NCBI GenBank assembly: GCA_025331445.1
Contig: JAIWNE010000058.1
Location: forward strand, 1 to 64,000
Length of the DNA stretch: 64,000 nucleotides
Source of the DNA: Blakeslea trispora
Lineage: Eukaryota > Mucoromycota > Mucoromycetes > Mucorales > Choanephoraceae
Reading direction: 5' to 3'
The translations under genes and the position numbers were made by a program. The notes beneath the pieces are model-generated. The model worked only from the letters and a program-made list of their open reading frames with translations, did not search any database and was not told the origin of the DNA. Positions 41,714-53,638 of the stretch are shown piece by piece (within the stretch, counting starts at the first letter, position 1; each line of letters starts with the position of its first letter).

Positions 41714-44700
41714 ATGAACACTAACTCTACTCTACTTTGCGCTTCTTGGGACGAGCCTGGTCACTCCCGTAGAACATCCCGTCTCTGCAGATTGAACCCT
41801 CGCAACCAAGTCGACAACGATGTTCAAATGAAAGATGCTCAACAACAACAGGCTTCAACAAATACTGTTCGTTGCTCAGCATGCAATGAGCCCGGCCATT
41901 CACGTCGAACTTTTGCTGGATGTAGACTGAATCCACGCAACTCAAACATGGAAGTGGATGAAGAGATTCTTTCTGAAGAAATTTGTTCAAGTTGTGGAAG
42001 AGAAGGTCATTCTAGACGCACGAGTAGACTTTGCCCTCTCAACGCGCAATTCACCAGAAACATTGCCAGGGATTTGAGTGCAGTACCTTCAGGTCGACAT
42101 GAACTTGGTTCAATGAGCTGTGTTTGTAGTCACTGTGGGGCTTTGATGTGGGTTGAGGAAAGATTTTCCAATAGTAGTGTTACTCAACCTGTGTTTCAAC
42201 TGTGTTGTTGTAAGGGAGAGGCTATGTTAAGTGCATTGCAACCAACACCTCCAGAAATGGGTGACTTACTCAAAGGAAATGACAGTGTCTCTAAAGAGTT
42301 TCGAAGCAACATCAGAATGTACAACAGCTCCTTAAGCTTCACTTCTTTTGGCGTGAATTTAGATCTAAATTTAGCAAACAGTTGAAATGGTTCTTACACC
42401 TTTCGAATTCAGCGAAGCCCATATCATTTAATTGGGTCTGCTATTCCATCTAACAATTCAACCCCTAAATTTGCACAAATTTGTATCTTTGATACTGAGC
42501 ATGAGCTAGAAAATTGTCATGCGATTGCACGAAATGTAGAGCTTGCAACTCTAGAAAGATTGCAAAACATGATGCATCGAGTCAATCCCTTTGTTGCTAT
42601 CTACAAAAATATGACTCAAATTGCTAAAGAACAACGAGGCAATCGTTACAATGATGACGGAAGAGAAGGCATTGCCTTATTAGAAAACGTAAAGTTAGTG
42701 TTCAGAGCTGAAGGGGTTCCAGATCGTAGACGTTGTAACAGGCCTACGAACGGATCCCAAATTGCTGCTATAATTGTTGGTGGTAATAACGATGATAACG
42801 CTGCAACCAATTCTCGGGATATTGTTGTACAATATCAAGATAGTTTGGTTACTAGAGTCAGTGAGTCCAACCAATTTAATGACCCGTTGCACTATGTTCT
42901 TTTGTTTCCTTTTGATGAACCTGGATGGAGCATCGCTACTCGAAGCACAGGATCCAATCAAAACTTGACCATTATGCAATTCTATAGCTTCAGATCGATG
43001 TACAGACCCTCTGAGGGTCATCTGTTGCATCTCTTTGGAAATCTTTTCCACCAATACATAGTTGACATGTATGCTAAAATGGAGCAAAACAGACTTATGT
43101 ACATTCGACAAAATCAACAAAACTTAAGATGTGAGCTTTATCAAGGTTTACAGGATGCCGTTACTCTTTCGGATGGTTTGGAACCCGATAATCAACAGGA
43201 ATCAGTCCGCCTAGGCAAAAAAGTAATTCTACCATCTACCTTTATCGGAGGACCTCGCCATATGGCACAACTCTATCAAGATGCTTTGAGTATAGTAAGA
43301 TGTTTTGGAAAGCCAGACTATTTTATTACTTTTACATGTAATTCACATTGTCGTGAAATCCAACGAGAACTTTTATATCATCAGAAAGCATCTGATCGTC
43401 CTGATCTCTGTAGCAGAGTATTTCACTTGAAGCTTGGCGAACTAATTGAAGACCTCACTAAAAGACATATCTTGGGAAAAGCAATAACTTTTGTTTATAC
43501 TATTGAATTTCAAAAAAGAGGACTTCCACACGCTCATATTTTGTTGATAGTAGATCCTTCAGACAAACCTTTGACTACAGAAGAAATTGACAATGTCGTC
43601 TCCGCTGAAATACCTGACCCAGTTCGTTATCCATTAGCATATCAAACTGTGGTTAATCACATGATTCATGGGCCCTGTGGTGTAATTAATCCTGAAGCAG
43701 TCTGTATGGATGCACTTCAAGGATGCACAAAAAAGTACTTAAAAGACTTTTGTAACCAAACAACTATTAATCAAGAAGGTGGTTATCCTATTTACAGAAG
43801 AAGAAATAATGGAGTTACAGTTGCAAAGACCGTAAGTAGACATACCTACAATATTGATAATCGTTGGGTTGTACCACACAATTTATACTTTGCTACCAAA
43901 TTCGATGCGCACATTAACGTTGAGATATGTTCATCCGTTAATAGCATCAAATATGTGTATAAGTACGTCTACAAAGGTCACGATCGGGCTTCACTTTCAG
44001 TTGAACAAAACGATGAAGTACGTTCGTTCATTGACGCTAGATATGTGTCTGCTCCTGAAGCATGTTGGAGACTATTTTCATTCCAAATGCAAAAAGAGTT
44101 CCCCCATCATCAATGCTTGGCAATTCATGTTGAAGGTGAGGCTTCGGTCTACTTCAATGAGAATGAAAATGTCCGTGATGTTTTGAGGAGAGCTGAACAA
44201 CAAGATACAACGCTGACCAGTTGATTTAAAACCAACCAAGTCAATCCTGATGCCAGATCGATCTTATATCCAAATTTTCCCGAGCATTATTTTTGGCATG
44301 CATCTGAGAAACCTCAAAGATGGGAGAAACGTCAACGTGGATTTGGTACAATGATTGGTAAAATATAATCCGTTTCTCCAAAGAGATCAAAACTTTATCA
44401 TCTCCGAATGCTATTGTATCATGTTCCTGGCGCTACCTCTTTTGCTGATCTGAGAACTATTCGTGAAATTTGCTATCGCACATTTCAGGCTGCAGCTCGA
44501 GCATTTGGCTTACTTGCTTCCGATAACCAATGGAAAGAATGTCTAGAAGAAGCCGCTCATACACAACCACTAGTCTCTCTTCGCAAATTGTTTTGCATCA
44601 TATTCGTCTTTTGTGATCCTGCTGATCCTTATCAGCTATGGCTGGATTTCAAAGACAAGCTTTCGAAGAAACATTGGTACCAATATTCTAACAATCCTCT

Positions 44701-46436
44701 GCTTGACCCAGCTACAGATGATATTTAGAAAACTGCTTGCAATTGTGCATTACTTGACATCGAAGATATCTTAAAGAGTCATTACGGAACAAATTTGCAG
44801 TGGTATGACCAATTCCAGTTGCCTTCAGTTGATTGTAGAAGAGACCATATCAGCTCTCCCTTGAGTTGTCTCATTCAACAGCAACAACAACTCAATGCCG
44901 CAACAAGACAAATGGATTTTTTGAAGATAAAGCAAAATTCAATGAAGATCAACGTCATGTTTTTGATGCTATCATGCATTGTGTTTAAAGAGATGGTTGT
45001 ACTTCCACCGAATTTCCTCGGATGTTTTTTGTTGACCGACCTGGAGGTACGGGTAAGGCCTACCTCTTCAATACCATGTTAAGAGTAGTGAGATCTACTG
45101 ACAATGGGTTCCCTCTTGCTGTTGTGTCTAGGGGCACAGCTGCTCTACTTTTGGACGGTGGTCGTACTGCTCATTTTTTATTTGAAATTCTTCTTGAAAC
45201 CAATTCAACTACAATGTGTGGAATCAAACCTTCTTCTTGTGAAGTCGAGTTGAAAAAAAAACAAAGCTCATTATCTGGAACGAATCATCAATGATAAACA
45301 AGTTTACCTTTGAAACTGTGGATCGCACTTTCAAAGACATCTTCGGTGCTGATAACAGTGTTCTTGAATCAATCCCTTTTGGTGGCAGGTTAATAGTTTT
45401 TGGTGGTGATTTCCATCAAGTACTCCCTGTAGTCTTCAAATGCAGTAGAACGGATGTAGTAAATGCATGTATCAGCCGCTCTTCTCTCTGGCCATCATTC
45501 GTAGTAAAGAGGCTCAGAATTAATATGCGAGTACAACAAGCTCTACAAAATAACAATTTGTTATTGTCACAAGAATTTGAGCAGTTCGCTAACATGCTGT
45601 TGGAAATTGTTGATGGAACATATAACACTCTGCGAATGCAAGTACATACAGGTTCCTTTACTACTGATACAGACTTCGTAGAACTGCCAGAATTAATGCT
45701 TATCCCAGGTGATAACCTCTTGCATCTTCTCTCTGCTGTTTTTCCAGAACTGTTCGATCAAAACACATCCCTTCCAAACAGAGCATTCAACCTAATAAAC
45801 ACTGCTATCCTCACCCCTCTTAATGCTCATGTTACGGATATCAATCATTTGTTGTTCAACAAGTTTCCTGGTGATTCAGTCATTTACTATAGCGCTGATG
45901 AAGTCCTTACTCAACAGCAATCTCTCATTCATCCTGCTGAGGTCCTTAATGCTATCGAGTTAGGCTCATTGCCACCTCATGTGCTTGAATTAAAAGTTGG
46001 AGCTCCCATCATTCTTTTAAGAAATCTTGATCCCATAAGTGGTCTGTGTAATGGAACTAGACTCATCGTGAAATCATTGATGCTCAATGTAATTGAAGCT
46101 ATCATTGAAACAAGTGCATTCGCTGGATCCATTGTGTGCATTCCTAAGATAAAGCTTCTTTCGCCTCAAAATGATGCCATACAATTTCAACGTATCCAGT
46201 TTCCTGTACGACTTGCTTTTGCGATGACGATCAACAAAGCTCAAGGTCAAACTCTTGATCGGGTTGGACTCTACTTACCAAAGCCAGTCTTCAGTCATGG
46301 ACAACTCTATGTCGCTCTTTCAAGAGTTAGACTTGAAAATTCTATCAAGATTTTAATTGGCAAATCCAATTCTATTCCAGCACATAATGCAAAGAACTAC
46401 ACAAGAAATGTTGTATATAAAGAGGTATTTACATAA
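41714..46436 (+). pseudogene. Helitron 1 RepHel protein, broken
   Basis: RepHel proteins nick, unwind and replicate Helitrons. The N-terminus has three zinc knuckles of the form CX2CX4HX6C (for example CSACNEPGHSRRTFAGC). Then comes a CxxC block (CVCSHCGALMW) and the Helitron-like N domain. The HUH endonuclease follows (GLPHAHILLIV near 43520; KYVYKYVYKGHDRA with paired Tyr near 43950). The PIF1 helicase has a changed Walker A, GGTGKA near 45045, then VFGGDFHQVLPVV and INKAQGQTLD with YVALSRVR. Damage: TGA at 42383, TGA at 44222 (TGG in Helitron 2), TAG at 44726, and shifts near 44930 and in the A-run at 45253. The first TGA corresponds to CGA in Helitron 2. Confidence 0.9.
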
Positions 46437-46623
46437 ATACTTTAGTTTCTATATGTTTATCTTCATTATGACTATTATGACTATCTTTATAAATATTAAT
46501 AATATGAATAAAAAAATACTCTTAAAAACCCATTCGTAATTGACCCTAATCCAGTCCATTTCATTTAACTATGAACAAATTGGTAGGATAAGCTCGAGTC
46601 TTTTTCACTGCCCAGGGACAAAT

Positions 46624-46710
46624 GTTTTTTTTTGAACCTTCGCTATGGTATAAAATAGCCCCTTCGCTGCGCTTCGTGTATTTTAAACCGTCGCTTCGGT
46701 AAAAAAAAAT
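46624..46710 (+). repeat. Invertible-looking segment in Helitron 1 tail
   Basis: The segment TTTTTTTTTGAACCTTCGC to CGTCGCTTCGGTAAAAAAAAA matches 51892-51973 only as its reverse complement. The sequences on both sides (GGATAAGCTCGAGTCTTTTT before, TATGGGTGGGGCCCCCAC after) match in the same orientation. T- and A-runs at its borders form short inverted repeats. Confidence 0.85.
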
Positions 46711-47001
46711 ATGGGTGGGGCCCCCACATTGATATTCTCATCGGATTAGTTGGCCTGCGGCAGCACGAGCATGTTGCAAAGCGAAGCGTACTGCACCATA
46801 ATGGAGGTGAATAAAACTAACCGAAGCGCAGAGAAGGTGCTAATTTCATTACCGCAATGGAGGTGCGGTTTGTGATATGCTCGTTATAATAATATAAAAA
46901 TAACAGATTTTACAAATCGTAAAAAACAGTCACATAAGAAATAAAATAAAAGTACTGGAATTTAAAGCCTGACAGGGAAATACAAATTATGAGCTTTAAA
47001 C

Positions 47002-47315
47002 CAGCTGTGAGGGGTATGGGGGAGGGTTGTCCCTCCCCAAGCGCGAAGGCTGCAATAGCCAAGAACGGTAGATTATGCCTAAGCCAGCGTGGGAGGGGGT
47101 TCAAGGGGGAGGGTCGTCCCTCACCCTCAAGCGAAGCAAACACGATTCAATACCAATTGATTTAGCTGAAGCCAGCATGGGAGGGGGTTTTACGGAGTAA
47201 CAACCCTCCCCCATGCGCACAGCTAGCACTGATTAGGATCAGTAGACTAAGCCTTGGCTAGCTGGGAGGGGGTTCGAGGGGAGGGTCGTCCCTTCCCCTC
47301 ACGCGAAGCCAGTAA
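47002..47315 (+). repeat. G4/hairpin unit array of Helitron 2 (4 units)
   Basis: Four units of about 80-90 bp each begin with GTGAGGGG or TGGGAGGGGG, followed by G-runs and an inverted C-rich arm (for example GGGGGAGGGTCGTCCCTC). Spacers alternate between an AAGCGCGAAG/CACGCGAAGCC type and a GATTAGGATCAGTAGACTAA type. Confidence 0.85.
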
Positions 47316-50300
47316 TGACTACTGAAAATTTATACAATAAATACTAAGTTACAAAAAAGATTCTGGACCTTTTTCCCCTTTAATTTTAATTTTCGAAAAA
47401 AAAAACATCGACCATGCCCAACAACGTTCAACTTTGCGCTTCTTGCAATCAGCCAGGCCACAGCCGCAGAACATACAGAGGGTGCCCTCTTAACCCTGCC
47501 AATCTTCAAAACGAGCCAACCGCAGCTCCTGAGAGCTCCGAAGCAGTAGAGACTGTAAGTGCTGAAAATACAAAATTTATACGTAAGTTTTTAAATATGC
47601 TATATTTAATTGAATGACTCTATGGACGTTGATGAAGCTTCTGAATTACTCAATTCTGAAAACCAAAAAAATGCACGCATGCAATGTTCAGCATGTCATC
47701 AGTTTGGACATTTGCGTAGAATCAACCTTCTTTGTCCTTTGTATACTCCTTCCAGTATTACCAGAAGCCGTCAAAATAGCGCCAAAGCAGCTATGCAAAC
47801 CGATGACCTCCCCGGAAGACATAGCTTTGGTGGTATGTCACACAGATGCTCTTTCTGTCAGGCTTTTATGTGGCCTGAAGAGCGTGCTGAAGGTGGCGTT
47901 TCAACTGCCAGATATCAGCTTTGCTGCGGGTTGGGCAGACACGTTTTGAGCCCCTTAACACCTACTCCTCAATTAATAGCTGATTTGGTGAAGGGCAATG
48001 ACAATCGTAGCAAGGAGTTCAAGTCAAACATACGTGGATACAACAACGCTCTTGGATTCACATCCTTAGGAGTGAACCTGGACAGTAGCGTTCAAAACTC
48101 ACGAGGAGGAGCATACGCCTTCGGAGTTCATGAAAGTCTCTACCACCGAATTGGATCTCTCCTTCCATCTGAGAATGCAGCACTTGCTTTTGCTCAAATC
48201 TATGTGTACGATGCAAGCAACGAAATCAATAATAGACATTCAGTTGCCAATCATCTTGAGATTCAAACCTTGGGATTGCTTCAAAACTTGATGCATGAAG
48301 TCAATCCCATAGTCAGGGATTTCAAGACAATGGCTCAGTTTGTTAGTGAGAACCCAGACCAGATTTCAGACATTTCGATGGTCTTTAGAGCAGAGGGTGC
48401 ACCTGACCCCAGAAGATACAACGCACCTACCATTTCCACTGAGGTTGGTATCTTGCTCTTAGATAGCGGTAGAAGAGAGGAGGATGAGCAGTCAAAGTAC
48501 CGCGACATCATCGATCGACCCCAAAATGGAGGTCTACAGAGGATTAATAAGTTGAATCAGATGTATGACCCAATGTCATATGTTTTAATCTTCCCAAAGG
48601 GACAGTGTGGTTGGAACAAGGACTATGTGTCTTTGAGCGGAGTGAAAGTAACTGCTATGCAGTATTATAGCTTTCGTTTAATGTACAGGGGATCAGAACA
48701 CTGTTTGCATTTGTAAGGAAAACTTTTCCATCAGTTCATTGTTGACATGTATGCAAAAATTGAGCAATTTCGCTTAAACTTCATACGAAACAATCAATCC
48801 AGCCTTTGTTTTGAGTTGTACCGCGGGCTCCAAGATGCAGTTGCTCATGATGACACAGATGTCAATTCGCTAGGATTGAAAGTAATTCTTCCAAGCACTT
48901 TTATCGGAGGGCCAAGACATATGGCTCAACTCTACCAAGATGCAATGAGTATCGTAAGAAGGCTTGGCAAGCCTGATTATTTCATCACATTCACTTGCAA
49001 TCCTACTTGGCCTGAGATCAAGAATGAACTTTTATTTGGACAAACTGCTTCTGATCGACCAGACCTTTGTTCTAGATTTTTTCGATTGAAGCTCAAAGAG
49101 CTAATGAAAGACCTCACCAAGAATGATATTCTGGGCAAAGTGATCGGTCATGTTAGCGCGATTGAATTTCAAAAACGTGGGCTGCCTCATGCTCATATTT
49201 TGATTATTGTGAGACCTGAAGACAAGTTGAGAAGTGTAGATGATTATGACAAGGTGGTATCTGCTGAAATACCAGATCAAGTCAAGTTCCCTTTGGCTTA
49301 TGAAACGGTTACAAAAAATATGATGCACGGTCCATGTGGCTTGCTTGATCCCAGAGCTGTGTGCATGAAAGAGGGAAAATGTTCAAAGGGATTCCCTAAG
49401 AAATTTGTGGACAGAACTGTTGCTGCTGAGTCTGGATATCCAGTGTATAGAAGAAGAAGGGATGGCAGAGGTGTTGCTAGAAGGAATGGAGTTATACTGG
49501 ATGATTCTTGGGTGGTCCCACACAACATCTATTTGTGTACCAAGTATGATGCGCACATCAATGTAGAAATTTGCAGTACTGTCTCGGCTGTCAAATATAT
49601 TTACAAATCTGTTTACAAAGGTCACGATAGAGCAAATGTTGTCATTAGCAACAATAACAATCAACAACAAAACAGTAGCAGCAGTAGCAATCAAGGCGTA
49701 ATCGTTCATGAGGAGATAAACCATTTTGTGGATGCGCGCTACGTATCAGCCCCAGAGGCTGCATGGAGAATATTTGGTTTTTCGCTTCATAAGGAATATC
49801 CTTTCCACCAGCGCCTAAGTATACATCTTCCTGGACAACAAGCTGTGTTTTTTGAAGAAGGTAGCAACCTGAGAGAGGTCTTGGCTTCAGATGCAGCAAC
49901 TAAGCATACGACTCTCACAGCTTGGTTTGAATGCAATTGAGTAGACCCTGATGCACGCCAACTTTTGTATACCGAGTTTGCTGAACACTATACATAGCAA
50001 AAGAGTGATTGCAAGTGGAAAAAAAGACAAAGAGGCTTACATGAAACCACTGCTAGAATATACTCAGTATTGCCAAGAGAATCTGAGAAGTTTTATCTTC
50101 GTTTGCTATTTAGCCATGTTCTTGGAGCTAAAAGCTTTGAAGAAATGAGAACTGTGGATGGAGTGTTGTATGAGACTTTTCAAGCAGCAGCTCGGGCCAG
50201 AGGTCTTTTAGCAGATGATGAACAATGGGACCTATGCTTGCTAGAGGGTAACACCTTTAAGTCTGCAGTGATGCTTAGGAAGCTGTTTGCGGTTATTCTG

Positions 50301-51182
50301 TTGTTTTGTGAGCCCTCAGACCCATTAGGACTATGGAATACACACAGAGACAACCTTTCTGATGACTATTTGCAAGCCCAAAGATCTCGATTGACAGAAG
50401 AAGTACCTCAGCTGACCGACCAAATGAGGAATGTTGCATACGGTAATTCTCTTTTAGATATTGACGATATCTTGAGTGCTCAAAACATTCGCATCGCTGA
50501 TTTTGATAGATTCGTGTTACCTGCTGTTGATACTAGAGACAACCATTCAAGCGAGTATCGAGGCATGCCCAGAAATGAGAGAGAGCAACGTGGGCTATGT
50601 GAAGAAGCAGCAATGTCTATGTTTGATCTTGTAGATTTGCCTTTCAACGAAATCCAGCGAACAATATTTAATATTGTTATGGAAGCTTTCAATGCAGGTC
50701 AAATAGTTGGTGGTGTCCGCGCTCATCTTGACAATAATCTTTTCTTCCTTGACGGTCCAGGTGGCACAGGAAAGACATACATCTTCAATGCTATACTTCA
50801 GGCTGTTAGACGAACAAGATATATTGCTCTCTCAGTCGCAGTTAGCGGAACAGCCGCTCTTCTTTTAAAGGGTGGTTCTACAGCGCACTCAAGATTCAAA
50901 ATACCCATTAGTTGTAGTGCAACTTCGGTCTGTAACATGAGACCTAATTCCATAGCTGCTAACTTGGTAACACTTTCAGCTGTAATTGTATGGAACGAAG
51001 CTTCAATGATTAGCCAAGATGTTCTGGAAACAGTAGGTAGATCATTTAGAGATATAATGAAAATTAAAAACATAGAGTCGTTTGTAACTTTTTCTACACG
51101 CTTTCTAATTTCTCAGTCACAAATTAAATTTGAATCTCAGAAAACTGATTAGCCTTAGACAGCAACAACTTACGAGCGTTAA

Positions 51183-51330
51183 ACCTGCTGGGAGGGGGTA
51201 TGGGGGAGGGTCGTCCGTCCTCCAAGCGCGAAGCCATCATTAGTCAGGATCAGTAGAGTAAGCTTTAGCCATGTGGGAGGGGGTTTAAGGGGGAGGGTTG
51301 TCCCTCCCCCTCACGAGAAGCGAGTATGAT
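51183..51330 (+). repeat. G4/hairpin units of the nested element
   Basis: Two units. The first reads GGGAGGGGGTATGGGGGAGG, a textbook four-run G-quadruplex motif. The second holds a perfect 9-bp hairpin GGGGGAGGG-TTGT-CCCTCCCCC at 51289-51310. Confidence 0.85.
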
Positions 51331-51891
51331 CCTCTCAACACTCAGTATACTAGAAACATCGCAAGAAAATTGAGTAATGAATCTTCTATGAGGTATGATT
51401 GCGGTTAAATGAGATGTATTTGCTATCATTGTGTTGCTTTGATGTGGATTAGGGGAAGATTTTTTGGCAGTATTAAAACTTAAACTGTGTTATTGTAAGG
51501 ATAAGTCAATTTTAAGTCCTTTGCAACTAGAACCATTATAACTTGTAAATCTTCTCAGGCGAGCGCTAAACCTTCCAAAGAGTTTCAAAGTGTATTGGAA
51601 CTTACATTTAATATTTGAGCTTCGCTTCAGTTGTTGCAAACCTTGATCTGTACTTTGCTATCAATTAAATTGGTTCCTACATTTTCCAAAATCAGGACAG
51701 TCCATATCATTCGATTGATCTGCTATTCCCTTAGATAATTCGAGTCTTAAGCTTAGATGAGTTTTTATTTTTGAAAGCAAGCATGGATTGTTGCTTTTGA
51801 AAGACTCACTCATATTTTATCCCATCTGACTTAGTTATGAACTAATTATTAGGATAAGCTCGAGTCTTTTTCGCTGCCCCGGGACACATGA

Positions 51892-51973
51892 TTTTTTACC
51901 AAAGCCACGGTTTAAAATACACGAAGCGCAGCGAAGGGGTTATTTTATACCATAGCGAAGGTCCAAAAAAAAT
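51892..51973 (+). repeat. Inverted counterpart of the 46624-46710 segment
   Basis: TTTTTTACCAAAGCCACGG to CATAGCGAAGGTCC plus an A-run is the reverse complement of the Helitron 1 segment with few differences, within otherwise colinear flanks. Confidence 0.85.
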
Positions 51974-52174
51974 ATGGGTGGGGCCCCCACATTGATATTC
52001 TCATCGGATTAGTTGGCCTGCGCCAGCACGAGCATGTTGCAAAGCGAAGCGTTCTGAACCATAATGAAGGTTAAGAAAATTGACCGAAGCGCAACGGAGG
52101 TGCTAATTTTATTACCGCAATGAAGGTTTAGATTGCAAAATGCTTTCAAACTAACAAACATTTATTACGTTTAA

Positions 52175-52269
52175 GCTGCTGGGTTGGTGGGTGGTAGGGG
52201 TGAGTGGGGGGGGATGGTTTGGGGGGGGTAAAGCCGCCCTCCGTTTTGCGAAGCAAAACCGGCGGCTGG
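52175..52269 (+). repeat. G-rich tail and terminal hairpin of nested Helitron
   Basis: A dense G-run stretch (TGGTAGGGGTGAGTGGGGGG and on) precedes a 3' hairpin with 6-bp and 7-bp stem blocks around the loop GAA. The element ends CTGG with T as the next base. Confidence 0.75.
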
Positions 52270-53603
52270 TAATGAAAAAGAAAGACCAAAGACTATCTCA
52301 GGTACCCTTTGGTGGTAAACTCATTGTATTTGGCGGAGAATTTCGTCAAGTTTTGCCAATCGTGTTCAACGGAAGCAAAGACGAGATTATTGAAGCAAGT
52401 GTTTTGACCTCGCCTCTCTGGACTCGAGCAAAGGTGCTTCGATTAACCACGAATATGAGAGTGCAGCAGGCTCTATCTTTGAATGACTCCAACTCGGCTC
52501 AGATTTTGCAAGAATTTGCCACATTCTTACTCTCTATTGGCAATGGCACTTACCCTACTCTTCCACTAACACTTGACACCATTCGCATCCCAGATCATAT
52601 GCTTTTACCAGGCAATAGCATCTCTGATCTCTGTAAGCATGTGTATAACGACTTTGAGCAAGCAGTAGATGTCGAACCCGAAAACTTAGTTTCGAGGGCT
52701 ATCTTAACGCCAACCAACACCAACGTTGCTGAGGTTAACAATTTGTTGTTGAGCAAGTTTCCCAGTGAGTGTTAAGAGTACCTCAGTACTGATACCACTT
52801 TGAGTGAAGATGATGCGTTGATACTGCCACCAGAATTTCTTAATTCTTTAGACTGCGGCAGCATTCCTCCTCACAAGTTGCAAATTAAAGTCGGTTCTCC
52901 TGTGATGATGCTAAGAAACTTGGATCCATCGCAAGGCATCTGCAATGGAACAAGGATGATTTTTCGCGCTTTTATGCCCAACTCTATTCACGCTGAGGTT
53001 GCAACAGATCCTCATACGGGAAAACTTTTTTTGATACCTCGAATTACAATTTATACGACCGTTGAACAAGTTGGTGTTGAGTTTAAGCGATGCCAATTTC
53101 CTATTCGTCCAGCCTTTGCTATGACAATAAACAAGTCGCAAGGCCAAACCTTAGATTCAGTTGGTCTGTATCTACCTGCACCTGTATTCTCGCACGGACA
53201 ACTCTACGTTGCTCTCTCTCGAGTAAAAAGACCAGAAGATATCAAAATTTTAATTACCGCTCCTTCATCAACTCTACCAAACTTAGAGGGAAAATACACA
53301 TCAAATATTGTTTATACTGAAATATTTCGCAACTAAGATTTATTCCCTCTCCCTATGCCTGATTTATGACCTTTAATCTTTATTTCCAACACAGTACTCC
53401 AATCCTTTCTAAACTAACGCTTAATCTTATTTATGTTTCATCTATGCCTTTTCTATGTCCTATTTACGCCCCGTTTATGCCCCACTTATGCTTTAATCAA
53501 TCTAATAAATCTCTCTATGCCCAATGCTTCATATTAAAAATCTCAACTGTTTAACTGAGTCTTATTTATTTATTCATTACCCGTGAGGGCCCCCGGAGGG
53601 CGA

Positions 53604-53638
53604 CGCCGTAGTTGAGCGTAGCGAGACTGCACGGCTAG
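53604..53638 (+). other. 3' terminal hairpin and CTAG of Helitron 2
   Basis: GCCGTAGTTGAGCG...CTGCACGGCTAG: the inner arms are GCCGT and ACGGC, with CTAG at the end and T as the next base, matching Helitron 3' rules. Confidence 0.75.

Larger units (their letters stand above)
41266..46880 (+). mobile_element. Helitron 1
   Basis: A rolling-circle transposon with one RepHel gene, a 5' array of G-rich units and a 3' tail (46440-46880) that recurs inside Helitron 2. Exact termini were not fixed: no convincing A/TC start or CTRR/T end could be picked out. The protein is interrupted by stops and shifts, so the copy is inactive. Confidence 0.85.
51064..52269 (+). mobile_element. Nested non-autonomous Helitron derivative
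   Basis: The insert sits in the helicase between DIMK and KKDQRLSQV. It contains a two-unit G-rich array (51183-51330), a degenerate piece of the Helitron N-terminal region (51400-51760, similar to 42100-42480), and a tail (51835-52140) homologous to 46565-46870. It is therefore a deletion derivative of a Helitron 1-like element. It ends in a strong hairpin (GCCGCC..GTTTTGC GAA GCAAAAC.GGCGGC) that runs into CTGG followed by T. The sequence TAATGAAAA occurs at both borders (51055-51063, 52270-52278). Confidence 0.75.
47414..53336 (+). pseudogene. Helitron 2 RepHel protein, broken and split
   Basis: Same domain plan as Helitron 1. Zinc knuckle CASCNQPGHSRRTYRGC at the start, then a shift or intron (GTAAGT at 47582) before CSACHQFGHLRRINLLC. 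HUH nuclease: FITFTCNPTWPEI near 48985, GLPHAHILIIV near 49180, KYIYKSVYKGHDRA near 49590. Helicase with intact Walker A GPGGTGKTYIFNAIL near 50757, then after the nested element VFGGEFRQVLPIV and AMTINKSQGQTLD with YVALSRVK. Stops at 48714-48716, 49938-49940 and 52773-52775, plus a shift near 50000-50070. The nested insertion (51064-52269) is 1206 bp, a multiple of three, and the helicase frame resumes in phase at MKKKDQRLSQVPFGG. Confidence 0.9.
46915..53638 (+). mobile_element. Helitron 2
   Basis: Related to Helitron 1 over the whole protein and the 5' array. The 3' end is well supported: a hairpin with arms GCCGT and ACGGC (53604-53635) runs into CTAG (53635-53638) and is followed by T, the normal Helitron 3' signature. 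The host sequence after the end, TATAAATAAAG...GACTTATAATTCC, is a copy of the AGACTTATAAT module. The 5' end is approximate. A 1206-bp nested element interrupts the helicase. Confidence 0.85.

Noticed and set aside
46915..46935. Exact Helitron 2 5' terminus
   Set aside because: No unambiguous A/TC junction could be chosen; the AAAAAACAGTCAC iteron is only a candidate marker.
51400..51800. Independent gene inside the nested insert
   Set aside because: It aligns with the Helitron N-terminal coding region but has many stops and is only a relic.
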